DNA from: Thelephora terrestris
Taxonomy: Eukaryota > Basidiomycota > Agaricomycetes > Thelephorales > Thelephoraceae
Direction: 5' to 3'
Assembly (NCBI GenBank): GCA_015956445.1
Contig: WIUZ02000020.1
Location: forward strand, 496,001 to 560,000
Length of the DNA stretch: 64,000 nt
Positions within the stretch are counted from its first letter, which is position 1, and every line of letters starts with the position of its first letter. This document shows positions 22,480 to 32,800 of this stretch, in pieces. The notes below the pieces were generated by a model. That model was not told the origin of the DNA and did not search any database. It was given only the letters and a program-made list of their open reading frames with translations. Position numbers and translations under genes: made by a program.

Positions 22480-22925
22480 CCATGACCCATGGGTCATACG
22501 GCACCGTACGACAGTATGCCCTGCCCATGACCCATGGGTCGTACGGCGCCGTACGGTGGTTTGCCCTACCCATGACCCATGGAGCGTATGGCACCATACG
22601 ACAGTATGCCCTGCCCATGACCCATGGACCATACGGCGCTGTACAGTGGAATGCCTTGCCTATGACCCATGGGTTGTACAGTGCCATACGGTGGATTACC
22701 TCAAAAAGAATATTTAATGGACTACCTAATAAGGAACTATATGATGGATTACCTAAAAAGAAAATATTTGATGAATTACCTAAAAAGGAAAGATTTGATG
22801 GATCTCCCCAAAAAAGAAATATTTGATGGATTACCTAAAAAGAAAAAATTGCTTGACTGCCTAAAAGAGAAATAGTTGATGGATTACCTAAAAAGGAAAT
22901 ATCTGATTGATTCTGGAAAATAGCA
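22480..22925. repeat. Rest of FB-C1 left arm: 45-bp units then 27-bp repeats
   Basis: About four to five 45-bp units (to ~22690), then about seven 27-bp units of the form GATGGATTACCTAAAAAGG-AAATATTT (to ~22895). The 27-bp units mirror 23880-24125. The same GATTACC..AAAAAGGAAAT motif occurs in FB-A arms. Confidence 0.85.
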
Positions 22926-23599
22926 ACATCCTAACCTAACCTCAAGGCACTGCCAGATCAGGAATCCATTCACCTCTTGCATTAGTTTTCTGTTTGTAGT
23001 CCTGACTAACCCACTAAGCTGGACCTACCAGTTGGTAGACCTGCAAGCCAACAGGTCCATGGACTATATTCCATAAGCTGTGCCTGCCACCCAACCATAT
23101 TCACCTCTCTTGTACCAGATATTAACTTGATGACAAATAAAGCCAATCCACCTGGCTGAACCTATGACCCATTGGACTCATTAATTCATAAGTCTATAGG
23201 TCTGTGGGCCTGTAATGTGGAGGAACACACCCAGCTGGATTCTGGGTCTGTTCAGGTAGGTAAATTTGAGTTGTTGCTGAGTTTTGGCCTGGGCAAGAGA
23301 TGTTTTGTGAATGTGGTTGGTGGTAATTGAGTGGCAGGATCTTTTATGGAATACCAGTCCAAGGACCTTTTGGCTTGCAGGTCCACCAAATGGTAGGTCC
23401 AGGTTAGTAGGTGTGTTCAAGTGATAGCCAGCTTATGGCTAAATACAAGTGGAGGTCCCCCAAGGGGTATGCACTTTGCACTGCATTCCTGTAACCCATG
23501 TTACATGTTGGTGTGCTAGGCAAGGTCAAGTTTAAGTTAGGACTTGTTTGTCATGGGTCAGCTTAAGCAAAGCTATAGTCAGGTTGGATAGACCACTGC

Positions 23600-23760
23600 A
23601 GGTTAGGTTAGGGTGAAATGGGTTAGATTGGCTGTTTCAGGTTAGGTTAGGTTAGGTTAGGTTAGGTTAGGTTAGGTTAGGTTAGGTTAGGTTAGGTTAG
23701 GTTAGGTTAGGTTAGGGTTAGGTCAGGGTTAGGTTAGGTTAGATTGGATGATGTTAGCTT
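23600..23760. repeat. TTAGG tract of FB-C1 (right arm only)
   Basis: Nearly perfect TTAGG pentamers between 23638 and 23720. No matching tract remains in the left arm, which has an internal deletion relative to FB-C2. Confidence 0.85.
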
Positions 23761-23869
23761 AACCACTTTGGGTTAGTCAGGACTACAAACAGAAAACTAA
23801 TGCAAGAGGTGAATGGATTCCTGATCTGGCAGTGCCTTGAGGTTAGGTTAGGATGTTGCTATTTTCCAG

Positions 23870-24541
23870 AATCAATCAGATATTTCCTTTTTAGGTAATC
23901 CATCAACTATTTCTCTTTTAGGCAGTCAAGCAAATTTTTCTTTTTAGGTAATCCATCAAATATTTCCTTTTTAGGTAATTCATCAAATCTTTCCTTTTTA
24001 GGTAATGCATCAAATATTTTCTTTTTAGGTAATCCATCAAATATTTCCTTTTTAGGTAATTCATCAAATATTTCTCTTTTAGGTAATCCATTATATAGTT
24101 CCTTATTAGGTAATCCATTAATTTTTTTTTTCAAGGTAATCCACCGTACGGCACTGTACAATACATGGGCCATGGGCAAGGCATTCCACTGTACGGCGCC
24201 GTACGCTCCATGGGTCATGGGTAGGGCATACCACCGTACGGCGCCGTACGCTCCATGGGTTATGGGCAGGGCATACTGTCGTACGGCGCCGTACGACCCA
24301 TGGGTCATGGGCAGGGCATACCACCGTACGGCGCTGTACGGCCCATGGGTCATGGGAAGGGCATACCACCGTATGGCGCTGTACGGCCCATGGGTCATGG
24401 GAAGGGCATACCACCGTACGGCATTGTACAACCCATGGGTCATGGACAGGCCATACTGTCATACAGCACCGTACAACCCATGGGTCATGGGGCCCACACA
24501 CCATCGTATGGTCCATGGGTCATGGGGAAAAAGTAGCTGAA
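23870..24541. repeat. FB-C1 right arm: 27-bp repeats then 45-bp units
   Basis: 27-bp units to ~24125, then about nine 45-bp units to the terminus. Toward the outer end the units become degenerate (ATGACCC/CCATGGG kept, GTACGG changed), as they do in FB-C2 and in mirror image. Confidence 0.85.
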
Positions 24542-24898
24542 TGGGCTCAGATCCTTGCCCCATACATGCAATCCATACCGCCGAACGTCCATGACGGTTT
24601 TATCCGCATCGCAGTACCGCCTGCCCGCTGAAGATGACAAAATTGTGAGTAATACCGACGACTAGCTCCTGGGTATGAGGTGCACCTCATGCGTCGTCTG
24701 CCTCCTACCACTTTGGGAACACAGCTGACCCCATCCCCAGGTCCTTATCACCCGGTCGGAGAGCCCTTCGGGCTTCTCACCCTGTGTCTCTCTTCCTACG
24801 TATTTCCATATTTCAGATATCCTCGTGTGTCTCGTTGCATAAAATCCATCTCGTTTTTATTCCACCATTTTAGGACCATCACCTTAGCGACTCGCAAA
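24542..24898. other. Host-derived fragment next to FB-C1
   Basis: Reading outward from the element, the first ~90 bp could encode WAQILAPYMQSIPPNVHDG, perhaps part of a host gene into which FB-C1 inserted. Nothing recognisable follows up to the delta-like sequence at about 24899. Confidence 0.35.
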
Positions 24899-25505
24899 GA
24901 CCAGTCATACCCGACGCCTGATGTTCTATCTGGGAATATAAGCTCATCAGGAGCCTTCAGCTAAATAGAACCTCTGGTCTATTAGCTCATCACCCCTATT
25001 ATCATCCCTTCGCTGCCCTCGACGCCGGAGTAACTACTCCCCCCTTTTTATTAGGAGCAGATCATCAATTTCTCTGGAAATCTGATTTTACTGAGAGCGT
25101 GCTAGCCACTGTCTACTTCAGTATCAGCCCAGCCTTTTATTTTCCCACTCCACGAATCCACCTAACCACCAACATTCATACTCGCTGCCCTGCCATCATA
25201 GTTCTCTGGTGGGACATACCAACTGACTTACCTTATCCGGTTATAGAATATCTTAACAACTTTGAAGCCCTCAGCGACCAAGACTTTGAACCGTTCATTC
25301 AACACCTGATTGAATTCTGCAGCGACTACAACTCTCCCATCCACCCCTATCAATTCAAATCCCCGCTCGCTCTTGACATCCCCCCTTCCCTAGTTTCAAC
25401 TCCTGTTGAACCGGAGGTCTGTGCCCGGCAACGGGTCAACCAGCTCCACCGCTTCGAGCGAGAGCCGATGCCGGAGAGCGCTAAATAAGCGACCCGAAGG
25501 GACGG
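24899..25505 (+). mobile_element. Fragment of delta carrying the sense gene, diverged
   Basis: It is similar to the delta sense gene (61691-62314) from about SIWE...SGA to PPSLVSTP near 25397. The protein similarity is clear (ESVLATVYFSISPAFYFP, PAIIVLWWDIP) but the copy is old and broken, without recognisable ends. The last ~100 bp before 25505 do not match delta. A copia LTR follows directly. Confidence 0.6.
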
Positions 25506-26475
25506 TGTCACATCAGTGACCCGATCGATCGGTATGACGTGCGCTTGCCTTAAGCCGCCGCATGGACCCTGCATCAGTCACACTATACAGATGTGACGCT
25601 AATAGAGTAGATAGATATATATACCCCACATGTGTAGATAGATCAACCAATCGCTTCTCTCTCTCTCTCCCCCACTAGCAACTATAAACCTCTCCCCTTC
25701 AGGTAAGGATTAGAGTATCCATGTAGTAGTATAGTATTATACTCTACCTGCTCAACAGGTTATGAGCCCAGGCTATGCCCTGTGTTCCAAGCTGCGCCTC
25801 TGTGGCTGCGCTGTGAACAGGCTCTAATCTTACCTTAGTGTGCCTTAATGGCTGCCACTGCACTATCCACTGCGTAGGAAGGAGACTTAGAACAAAGTCA
25901 AAACCCCAAAAGGGGATGAAACAGTGATTGGCCAAGCTGAGCACGACACACATTCGTAGACCCCACAGGGGAGGGTAGTCGATTAACATCTGCCGACAGT
26001 GTGGGCTGAGGCAATATGCAATAAACCTTCTCACTAAAGTAATCCTTGAAAGGGAAAGACTACTTCTTCCCTCTTTCATTGCATTTGGCATAGAAGCGTT
26101 CAAATAACTGATGAAACTTGTCTTTGGTTGTAGAACTTCCACCTCCCAAACACAAATGTCTTCTCAACTTACCTCCCTCGTCCCCGTCCTCTCCGGTCCC
26201 AACTACCAACAATGGGCCGGACCAATGCGCTCATATTTAATGTCGCAAGGACAGTGGAAAACGATTCAGAAAAAGGAACCTACCCTCGAGGTACGGCCAA
26301 AAACCGAAGCCACCTATGATGCCGAGAACAATCTATTGACTCCCGCGCAGGAAGGCACTGATAACCAAGATGAAGTAGACGCATGGGCTGAGGCAAACGA
26401 CAAAGCCCTCGGCAACATCTTCCTACACCTTGTCCTGGACATCCAGTACAAGTACCGAAGTGAGACCAACGCTGC
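25506..26475 (+). mobile_element. 5' end of a Ty1/copia retrotransposon (LTR, PBS, start of gag)
   Basis: The LTR is 25506-25757 (TGTCACATCAGTG...CTCAACA, 252 bp). It is followed by ggttatgagcccag (25758-25771), which fits a primer-binding site using the anticodon half of initiator tRNA-Met, as in several copia elements. An untranslated leader follows, then the gag start at 26156. The element is cut at 26475 by a gamma unit; the rest is not in the window. A fossil, broken by at least one insertion. Confidence 0.75.
26156..26475 (+). pseudogene. gag: Copia gag, N-terminal part only
   Basis: The start MSSQLTSLVPVLSGPNYQQW has the copia Gag signature (LxGxNYxxW followed by MRSYLMSQGQW). Downstream, DEVDAWAEANDKALGNIFLHL also fits the family. 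It is truncated by the gamma insertion; treated as a fossil. Confidence 0.75.
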
Positions 26476-28135
26476 TGTCAGCGTGCTGAATTTTAACTTC
26501 TTTTTGAACCATTTTCACACCCAACTTTCGCTCACTTTCCTTACTTATACCCCTTTCTTATCTTATCCATTTCCCTTATCACAACTCACACGTCACCAAA
26601 AAAACACGGACAAAGGCGCAGATAATATTACACGACGCATACGACGAAGACACGAGACAACTAGCCGACGGAGTTGAATCCGCACGGACTCTATGGACAA
26701 GGACTAAGGCGTACAAACCCTAGTCGTCAAGACCTAGTCTGCCAGTACTCCTCAGCACTGGCAACCTCCTCCTCCGTCCCCTCCGAGGCACTCTCGGCGA
26801 TTTCCTCGTCGACCATCTCGACGACCCGAGCTTCCTCCAGACGATGAGCTACGGCCAGCTGAGCTTCGGCGCAAAGGCGGTTCCTCGCTGAATCAACCAT
26901 AGTCTGATCCTGAGTCCTCTGGACTGACCAACCCTCCACTCTCTCGGTCAGTTGACACTGGGGACAAGGGGTCAAATACCCGGTGGGTACATGCTGAACA
27001 CATTGTGATCACAGTCAACAAGTGATCACAATGTGCCCAGTGGGGGAAATTTAAATACATTCAAAATGTGCCCAGCCATGTGAGTCCAATGTGCCCAGTA
27101 GGCACATTTTGATTGTAATCACAATGTACCCATCAATGTGATCTCAATGTGCCCACTGGGAACATTTTGATTGCGATCACAATGTACACATCAATGTGAA
27201 CTCAATGCGCCTGCTGTGTACATTTTGATTGTGATCACAATGTCCCCATCAATGTGTTCTCAATGTACCCAGCTCATTACATAATAGTTTCTTTCACAAT
27301 GTTGTCCACAATGTGTCCAGCATGTGGCTGAGCCACTCATTCAAACTTCTTTCACAAAGTATCCAGTGATGTGTCCATAATGTCCCCAGGGGGTTCTTTT
27401 TGAAGTAATCACAATGTAATCACAATATTGTTCAATTTCATCATGAACTTTCAAAGAAATCACTATGTATATGGCTGTACACATTCTAGACACATCACTG
27501 GATACTTTGTGAAAGAAGTTTGAATGAGTGGCTCAGCAACATGCTGGACACATTGTGGACAACATTGTGAAAGAAACTATTATGTAATGAGCTGGGTACA
27601 TTGAGAACACATTGATGGGGACATTGTGATCACAATCAAAATGTACACAGCAGGCGCATTGAGTTCACATTGATGTGTACATTGTGATCGCAATCAAAAT
27701 GTTCCCAGTGGGCACATTGAGATCACATTGATGGGTACATTGTGATTACAATCAAAATGTGCCTACTGGGCACATTGGACTCACATGGCTGGGCACATTT
27801 TGAATGTATTTAAATTTCCCCCACTGGGCACATTGTGATCACTTGTTGACTGTGATCACAATGTGTTCAGCATGTACCCACCAGGTATTTAACCCCTTGT
27901 CCCCAGTGTGAGCCACCAAGTGCACGGCCTCCGCTGCACGCTGGACCGACAAGAGTGTAAGGTTCGTTAACCCGTTCACGTCGACGGACTCCACGGGGAT
28001 CAGTTCACCGCGACCCAGGCGACACTGCAACATCGTCGCGTCGGAATAGGACGGTGGATTTGATGTCTCCTCCCTGTCGGACGGCGTTGGGATTGCTGGG
28101 ACACATGCGATGGGCTGGACGACGAGCACCGTTGT
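26476..28135 (+). mobile_element. LTR-like unit gamma, partial copy, with a CACTG insertion
   Basis: Starts TGTCAGCGTGCTGAATTTT, the U3 end of gamma, inside copia gag after the 5 bp gctgc. It corresponds in reverse to 13635 back to about 12915, thus the last exon and 3' part of the passenger gene on minus. It is split by the CACTG element 26956-27908 and cut at 28135 by another gamma unit. Broken. Confidence 0.75.
26956..27908. mobile_element. CACTG...CAGTG foldback element (953 bp)
   Basis: Ends CACTGGGGACAAGGGG and CCCCTTGTCCCCAGTG; 3-bp duplication TGA (26953-26955, 27909-27911). The empty site is visible in reverse at about 13150-13165. Two inverted halves meet near 27430, with many cacaatgt and acattgtg motifs. 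Non-coding. Confidence 0.87.
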
Positions 28136-29948
28136 TGTCAGGGCCACTCTTCGCCCTTCAGGTACCAGTGCTGTTGGTGAGTAGCAACTCCAACCAACAA
28201 GAAACAATGGGGCAAAGGGGGAATGACTTCCCTATATCAACCCAAAGTCTACGTGGTCCAAAACACGATGGACGAGTGTTCTCCGGTAGGTTGTCCGAAT
28301 TCACAGCAGGAGTGCCGAGCCTCTATCCGATAAATCCCTATCTTCGTCTGAGGGCAGATATAAGAGCCCGAGGATGGCGCCTCAAACTGTTGCTTGATCA
28401 AGAGAGCGACCAGGAACTCCTTTTCGTAAGCGCATTCGCCGATTCTTGATGCAAGGCCGAGAGAGAGAGGAGAGCGAACGTGTTCAAAGAGGTACTCGAT
28501 AAGCTCTTCAGTGGCCTACAGCAAATACACCGATGCTGCAAGGAGAAGAGGACTTCCCGAGATATCAAAGATGGGGAATCCTCAGCTACTCTACTGGTAC
28601 CTATATAGGAGAGTGGCCGGGACAGAGATAACCCTATCTAAAAATAACTCGGAGGAAAGAAGGGCCGAGAGTAAGCCAGAACAGTAAGCGACCCGGGGCA
28701 TAGAATAGAAATGTTAAAGGAATGACTAATGGGTCAGGGCTCGTGAGAGAACAAGAAAGGAGTCACGACGTCGTGTGGGAAAGGAATGACAAAGAACAAT
28801 ATCACATGCAAAGACTGACCAATAGGGGGACGACGCGTCAGCTCGTCCGATCGGAACAACAAACACTGGGGGCAAGGGGTCACTTACCCAGCAGATACAT
28901 TGTGATTACATTGTGATTTTTTAGACAATGTGTCCAGCCTGTGGCCAGGAGGTACATGCTGAGTGCTTTTACAAAGTACCCATCAATGCAACCACAATGT
29001 GGCCAGTGGGTCCATCTTGATCGCTTTTACAAAGTGCCCATCAATTCGATCACAATGTGCCCTGTGGGTCCATGCAGGATACATTGTAAAAGCATCCATC
29101 AAAGTGGCCACTGGGCACTTTATGAAAGAAACCCCTGGGTTCTTTCACAATTTTGTTCACAATGTATCCTACTGAGTGCCTGAGCCACTCATTGAGAGTT
29201 CTTTCAAGAAGTACCCAGCAATGCAACCACAATGTCCCCAGGGGGTTCTTCTTAATGTTTTCACAATGAACTCTCAATGTGGTTGGATTTTACAACAAAC
29301 TCCCAAAGAAACCATTGAGTATCTGGTGGAATACTTTGTGGACACATTGCTGGATATTTTCTGAAAGAACTCTCAATGAGTGGCTCAGGTGTATGCTGGA
29401 CACTTTGTGAACAAAATTGTGAAAGAACTCAGGGGTTTCTTTCACAAAGTGCCCAGTGGCCACTTTGATGGATACTTTTACAATGTATCCTGCATGGACC
29501 CACAGGGCACATTGTGATCGAATTGATGGGCACTTTGTAAAAGCGATCAAGATGGACCCACTGGCCACATTGTGGTTGCATTGGTGGGTACTTTGTAAAA
29601 GCACTCAGCATGTACCTCCTGGCTACAGGCTGGACACATTGTCTAAAAAATCACAATGTAATCACAATGTATCTGCTGGGTAAGTGACCCCTTGCCCCCA
29701 GTGTCCTCGGTCCGTACAGAACAAGGGATACTTCCTGCCGAACGCCAACGTGGCGTACCCTAGTTATCGCGAGGTGCGACGTCACGTGTCGCTGTTTGCT
29801 GGCAACAACTGACATTGCATTCGTAGATCTTCGCGGCTGCCGACAAGGTTGATGGTCAACAACTGGAGGCGACGATAGCCAAGCCTCCCAGCTACCTGAC
29901 CATGGATGACAAGTTGTGGTACCACAACTTGATTGACCACAAGCTACA
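28136..29948 (-). mobile_element. LTR-like unit gamma, partial copy, with a CACTG insertion
   Basis: Begins TGTCAGGGCCACTCTTCGCC after gttgt, and matches 10703 to about 11935. It includes the R/U5 part, the TATA box near 28600 and the first two exons of the antisense gene. The CACTG element 28864-29703 sits where about 250 bp of gamma is absent. A delta unit cuts it at 29948. Broken. Confidence 0.72.
28864..29703. mobile_element. CACTG...CAGTG foldback element (840 bp) without target duplication
   Basis: Same length and nearly the same sequence as 21640-22479. Its flanks are aaa and tcc, so there is no 3-bp duplication. Compared with the intact gamma, the flanks are about 250 bp apart (about 11440 and 11697), so a deletion accompanied or followed insertion. 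Confidence 0.82.
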
Positions 29949-30490
29949 TGTCACGAACGCGTGACATAGTATTCAAAATTGCACAGATAATTCAAGACAT
30001 TGGTCTTATTCGTCGTAATAGTACAAAAGGAATTAAAACTAAACCAGGACAAACGGGTCCACGTCACAAGCACAATCCTGAGAGAACGGACAACGATGAG
30101 CGAAGTGGTAAGGATTATGTACGCTCTGAGGGCAATACGAGTAAACTCGCGTTACCGGATCCTGCCAACACTCCCTGCATCCCAACACGTCATGAAACAA
30201 ACTGTCATGCATCTCCCGCTTCATGTCCGTTAGCGCCGCGCTCACTAACGCGAACCCATAGCGGTCCTGGAGACCCGCTACCTCCACCTTCAACTTCATT
30301 CGAACCTGCCGTGACTTGTCGGAGGGACGACAACGTTGACCAGTACGAGTCATCGGACTCTTGCGACTTTTCTTCTCGGTCCTCTTCACCAACTGACGGC
30401 TCGGAACAGGACTCCAGGGAGGGGACTGAGGAAGAGGAACTCCTCGATCCTGGAGATGGCGGAGGGACGACGGGGGAGTCAGAAGTTGCG
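29949..30490 (+). mobile_element. LTR-like unit delta, truncated and diverged
   Basis: Begins TGTCACGAACGCGTGACATAG inside the second exon of the gamma gene and contains the 3' part of the delta antisense gene (minus strand). Similarity to delta fades near 30480 and no terminal CA end is seen. It belongs with the 6090-6604 subfamily. Broken. Confidence 0.65.
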
Positions 30491-31419
30491 TCGGTCAGCT
30501 GTGGTAGTTACTCTTTCTGAGTAATACATGACAACCTCGAGTTTTTCACTCTCAAAATTGACATGATAACTTGAGATATACTCAAGTTATACTCACCCCT
30601 GAATCTGGCTGCCACTGGTACCGCTGTTCTGGGTTTCTGATGGAACAACGCTGGACGTGGTTGCTCACGGCGCTGCTTCCCGTTTGCGGGTGCCGCAACC
30701 GTGGGAATTCAGCTCGAGGATATCAATCCCGACGCACGCCTGACTCATTCACTACTCACGTTTCCTCCTCCCTCGGATATCCTGCCCGCCAGGGGTCCCG
30801 CCGCCACTCCTGCCGCCGTTCTGGGAGCATCAGGGATGCAGCAGCCGTGGGAAATCACCCCGCTCAGTTTCCTGTACCCTCCTCTCTCGGCCGTCATCCG
30901 CTCGCTCCATCCCCCCCCTAATCCATTCCCATTCCTTATCCACCCTCATCAGTGGGTTCTAGTGTCCAACCACACACACCTGTGTATTCTCTGCCCTGGT
31001 TCAGGCTGTTCTAGTGGCCTGGATCTTCCCCAATACCGCCCGCAGCCAGGAATCTTGTGCGCACCTCCCCTTGTGAGTTTTGCTTGTTTTTCCCCTCCAT
31101 TTCGTTTCACACTCATGCGCCAACCTCAGAATAGCCTTGAGTTGTGTTTCGGACGTTCTGGGGGTTCGAGACGTCCCAGAATTACCCGGTTCTTGTGCGC
31201 GCCTCCCCTTGTGAGTTTTGCCCTTTTCTTTCCCTCCATTTCATTTCACACTCACGCACCAACCTCAGGATAGCCTCGAACCGTGTTTTGGACGTTCTGG
31301 GGCTTCGGGACGTCCCGGAATTACCCGGTTCAGCACATACCTCGACGGCTCTGCGGGACTGGCACCCAACTGCACTCTTTCGCCCACTCCTTCTTTCGCT
31401 CCTCCACCCACCTCTCCAC
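30491..31419. other. Host locus, first segment (proline/serine-rich coding potential)
   Basis: No recognisable domain. The last ~80 bp are open in a frame (SPTPSFAPPPTSP) that continues after the beta unit at 34724. This suggests an exon of a host gene split by beta. Two tandem 138-bp units lie inside. The upstream part has no clear gene model. Confidence 0.4.
31054..31329. repeat. Two tandem 138-bp units
   Basis: 31054-31191 and 31192-31329, about 90% alike, beginning cttgtgcgc(a/g)cctcccc. The unit length is a multiple of three, so a coding frame could run through both, but no stop-free frame spans the whole with recognisable sequence. Confidence 0.75.
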
Positions 31420-31866
31420 TGTCAGGGCCACTCTACCCCAACAACTACCAGTGCACTGAGCCGACTCCGCGGAGTACTCACTAGTCCAACTAGCTTGTGA
31501 GAGAACGATCACGTCTCTATTCTTCCGGTAGGTTGTCCGAGGTCACTACAAGTCAGGTCGAAATCCTAAAGAGAAACCCAACCTAAACCAAGCTTCGTTT
31601 GGTTTAACAAGCAAGGGTTGATCCCTACGGCAGGATTGATGACTCCACCAGTTGATCGACTGGACGCTCGAGGTGTTCTAATATGACTGCTGGGAGTCTA
31701 TAGTTACGAGGCGCAGTTGACGCGCAGAGCGGGAGGGAGAGCAGATGGGGGATGTCTTGGATCAAACAAGAAACTCTGACTTGTCCTTAACTGCAACTGG
31801 GCTGAGAAGGGCAGAGGATTTCCTGAGGTAACAAAACTAAGGTACTACGATACAGCCACAGTTGCT

Positions 31867-31879
31867 ACTTATACTAAAG
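31867..31879 (-). promoter_or_regulatory. TATA-like box of beta unit
   Basis: tagtataagtag on minus, about 450 bp before the CA end; it is conserved in the copy at 677-689. Its position matches those in alpha and gamma, which supports a shared U3/R design. Confidence 0.45.
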
Positions 31880-32800
31880 GAGTGGCCATGACGTCAATAC
31901 CCTAATATACCCTTATCAAGTCCAGAACAAAGGGAGATAAGGAGTGGGAGAACGCTAAGTAAGGGAAGCGAACAAGGGTGACGCGTGGGAGAATAAAGGA
32001 CAAAGGGCCTTACTAGCGTGTGAAGGATTGCATAAAAGATAAGGAATGTCCGCATGAAACATAGGGGTAAAGATAACACTAGTCCTAAAAGAAAGAGGGG
32101 CATGGGGTCATGAAAGTTCGTACCTGGGGATCACACCCAAGGGTCAGGTGGAAACCTCTCATTGCTTTGTGCAATTTTCGAGCGGCTCCAAGATAAGAGA
32201 CCATTCAGCATCCCTTGTTGTCTGTAGGCGGTAACAGCATCACGGACTAGTGGCAACCTCACATAGGTCCGAACATGAGGAGCACAGGCCTAGACTCATG
32301 GGACATGAGGGATTACAGATTCGCCGGCGTTTCACGCTAACGGCTACTTCCACATTCACTTGGCTAACCAAAAGGAGTCTAAGGCACTCCTTCCGAATAA
32401 CGGCGATTCCTTCCTCCGGTTAGGAGACTGTGATGTGACTGTCCACGTGTGTGATCAGGGTCCAGGGTTAATCGTAATCGTAAAGTCATGAGGAGTCATA
32501 AAAGGGGTTCGTGATGTCATAAAGGGGTCATCAGGGTCTTGAGACCTATTTTTAGTGCGCGCGCGTTCTAAGCGTTCCGGAACGAAGTTCTTCCAAGGCC
32601 GTCCCGCAGGCCGAGGTGTCAGCTTGATGTAGTAAGCCAACGATGATGGTACAGGGGCGGAAGTTGATGTGACCCGGACCAATGAGGTTCGTCGAGGTAG
32701 GTCACGTGAAGGATCACCGATCTAGGCTATAAGAAGGACGTCTTCTTGGAGCCATCCTTGATCAGCAACACCAGCAACTTCCCCATCAACTTACCACAAC

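Larger units (their letters stand above)
21177..24541. mobile_element. Giant foldback element FB-C1, left end lost
   Basis: A palindrome whose arms are tandem 45-bp units (CATGACCCATGGGTCGTACGG core), followed inward by 27-bp GATTACCTAAAAAGGAAAT repeats, a TTAGG tract and a unique core. The right end is GGGGAAAAAGTAGCTGAA at 24541. The left terminus is missing because a delta unit and then FB-A2 adjoin. A CACTG element sits in the left arm (21640-22479). The left inner arm lacks about 360 bp, including the TTAGG tract, that the right arm and FB-C2 have. Confidence 0.78.

Noticed and set aside
22720-22895. Lys/Glu-rich repetitive frame (KKEIFDELP units) in FB-C arms
   Set aside because: It is the 27-bp repeat translated, is present in mirror image, and joins directly to the 45-bp array translation.
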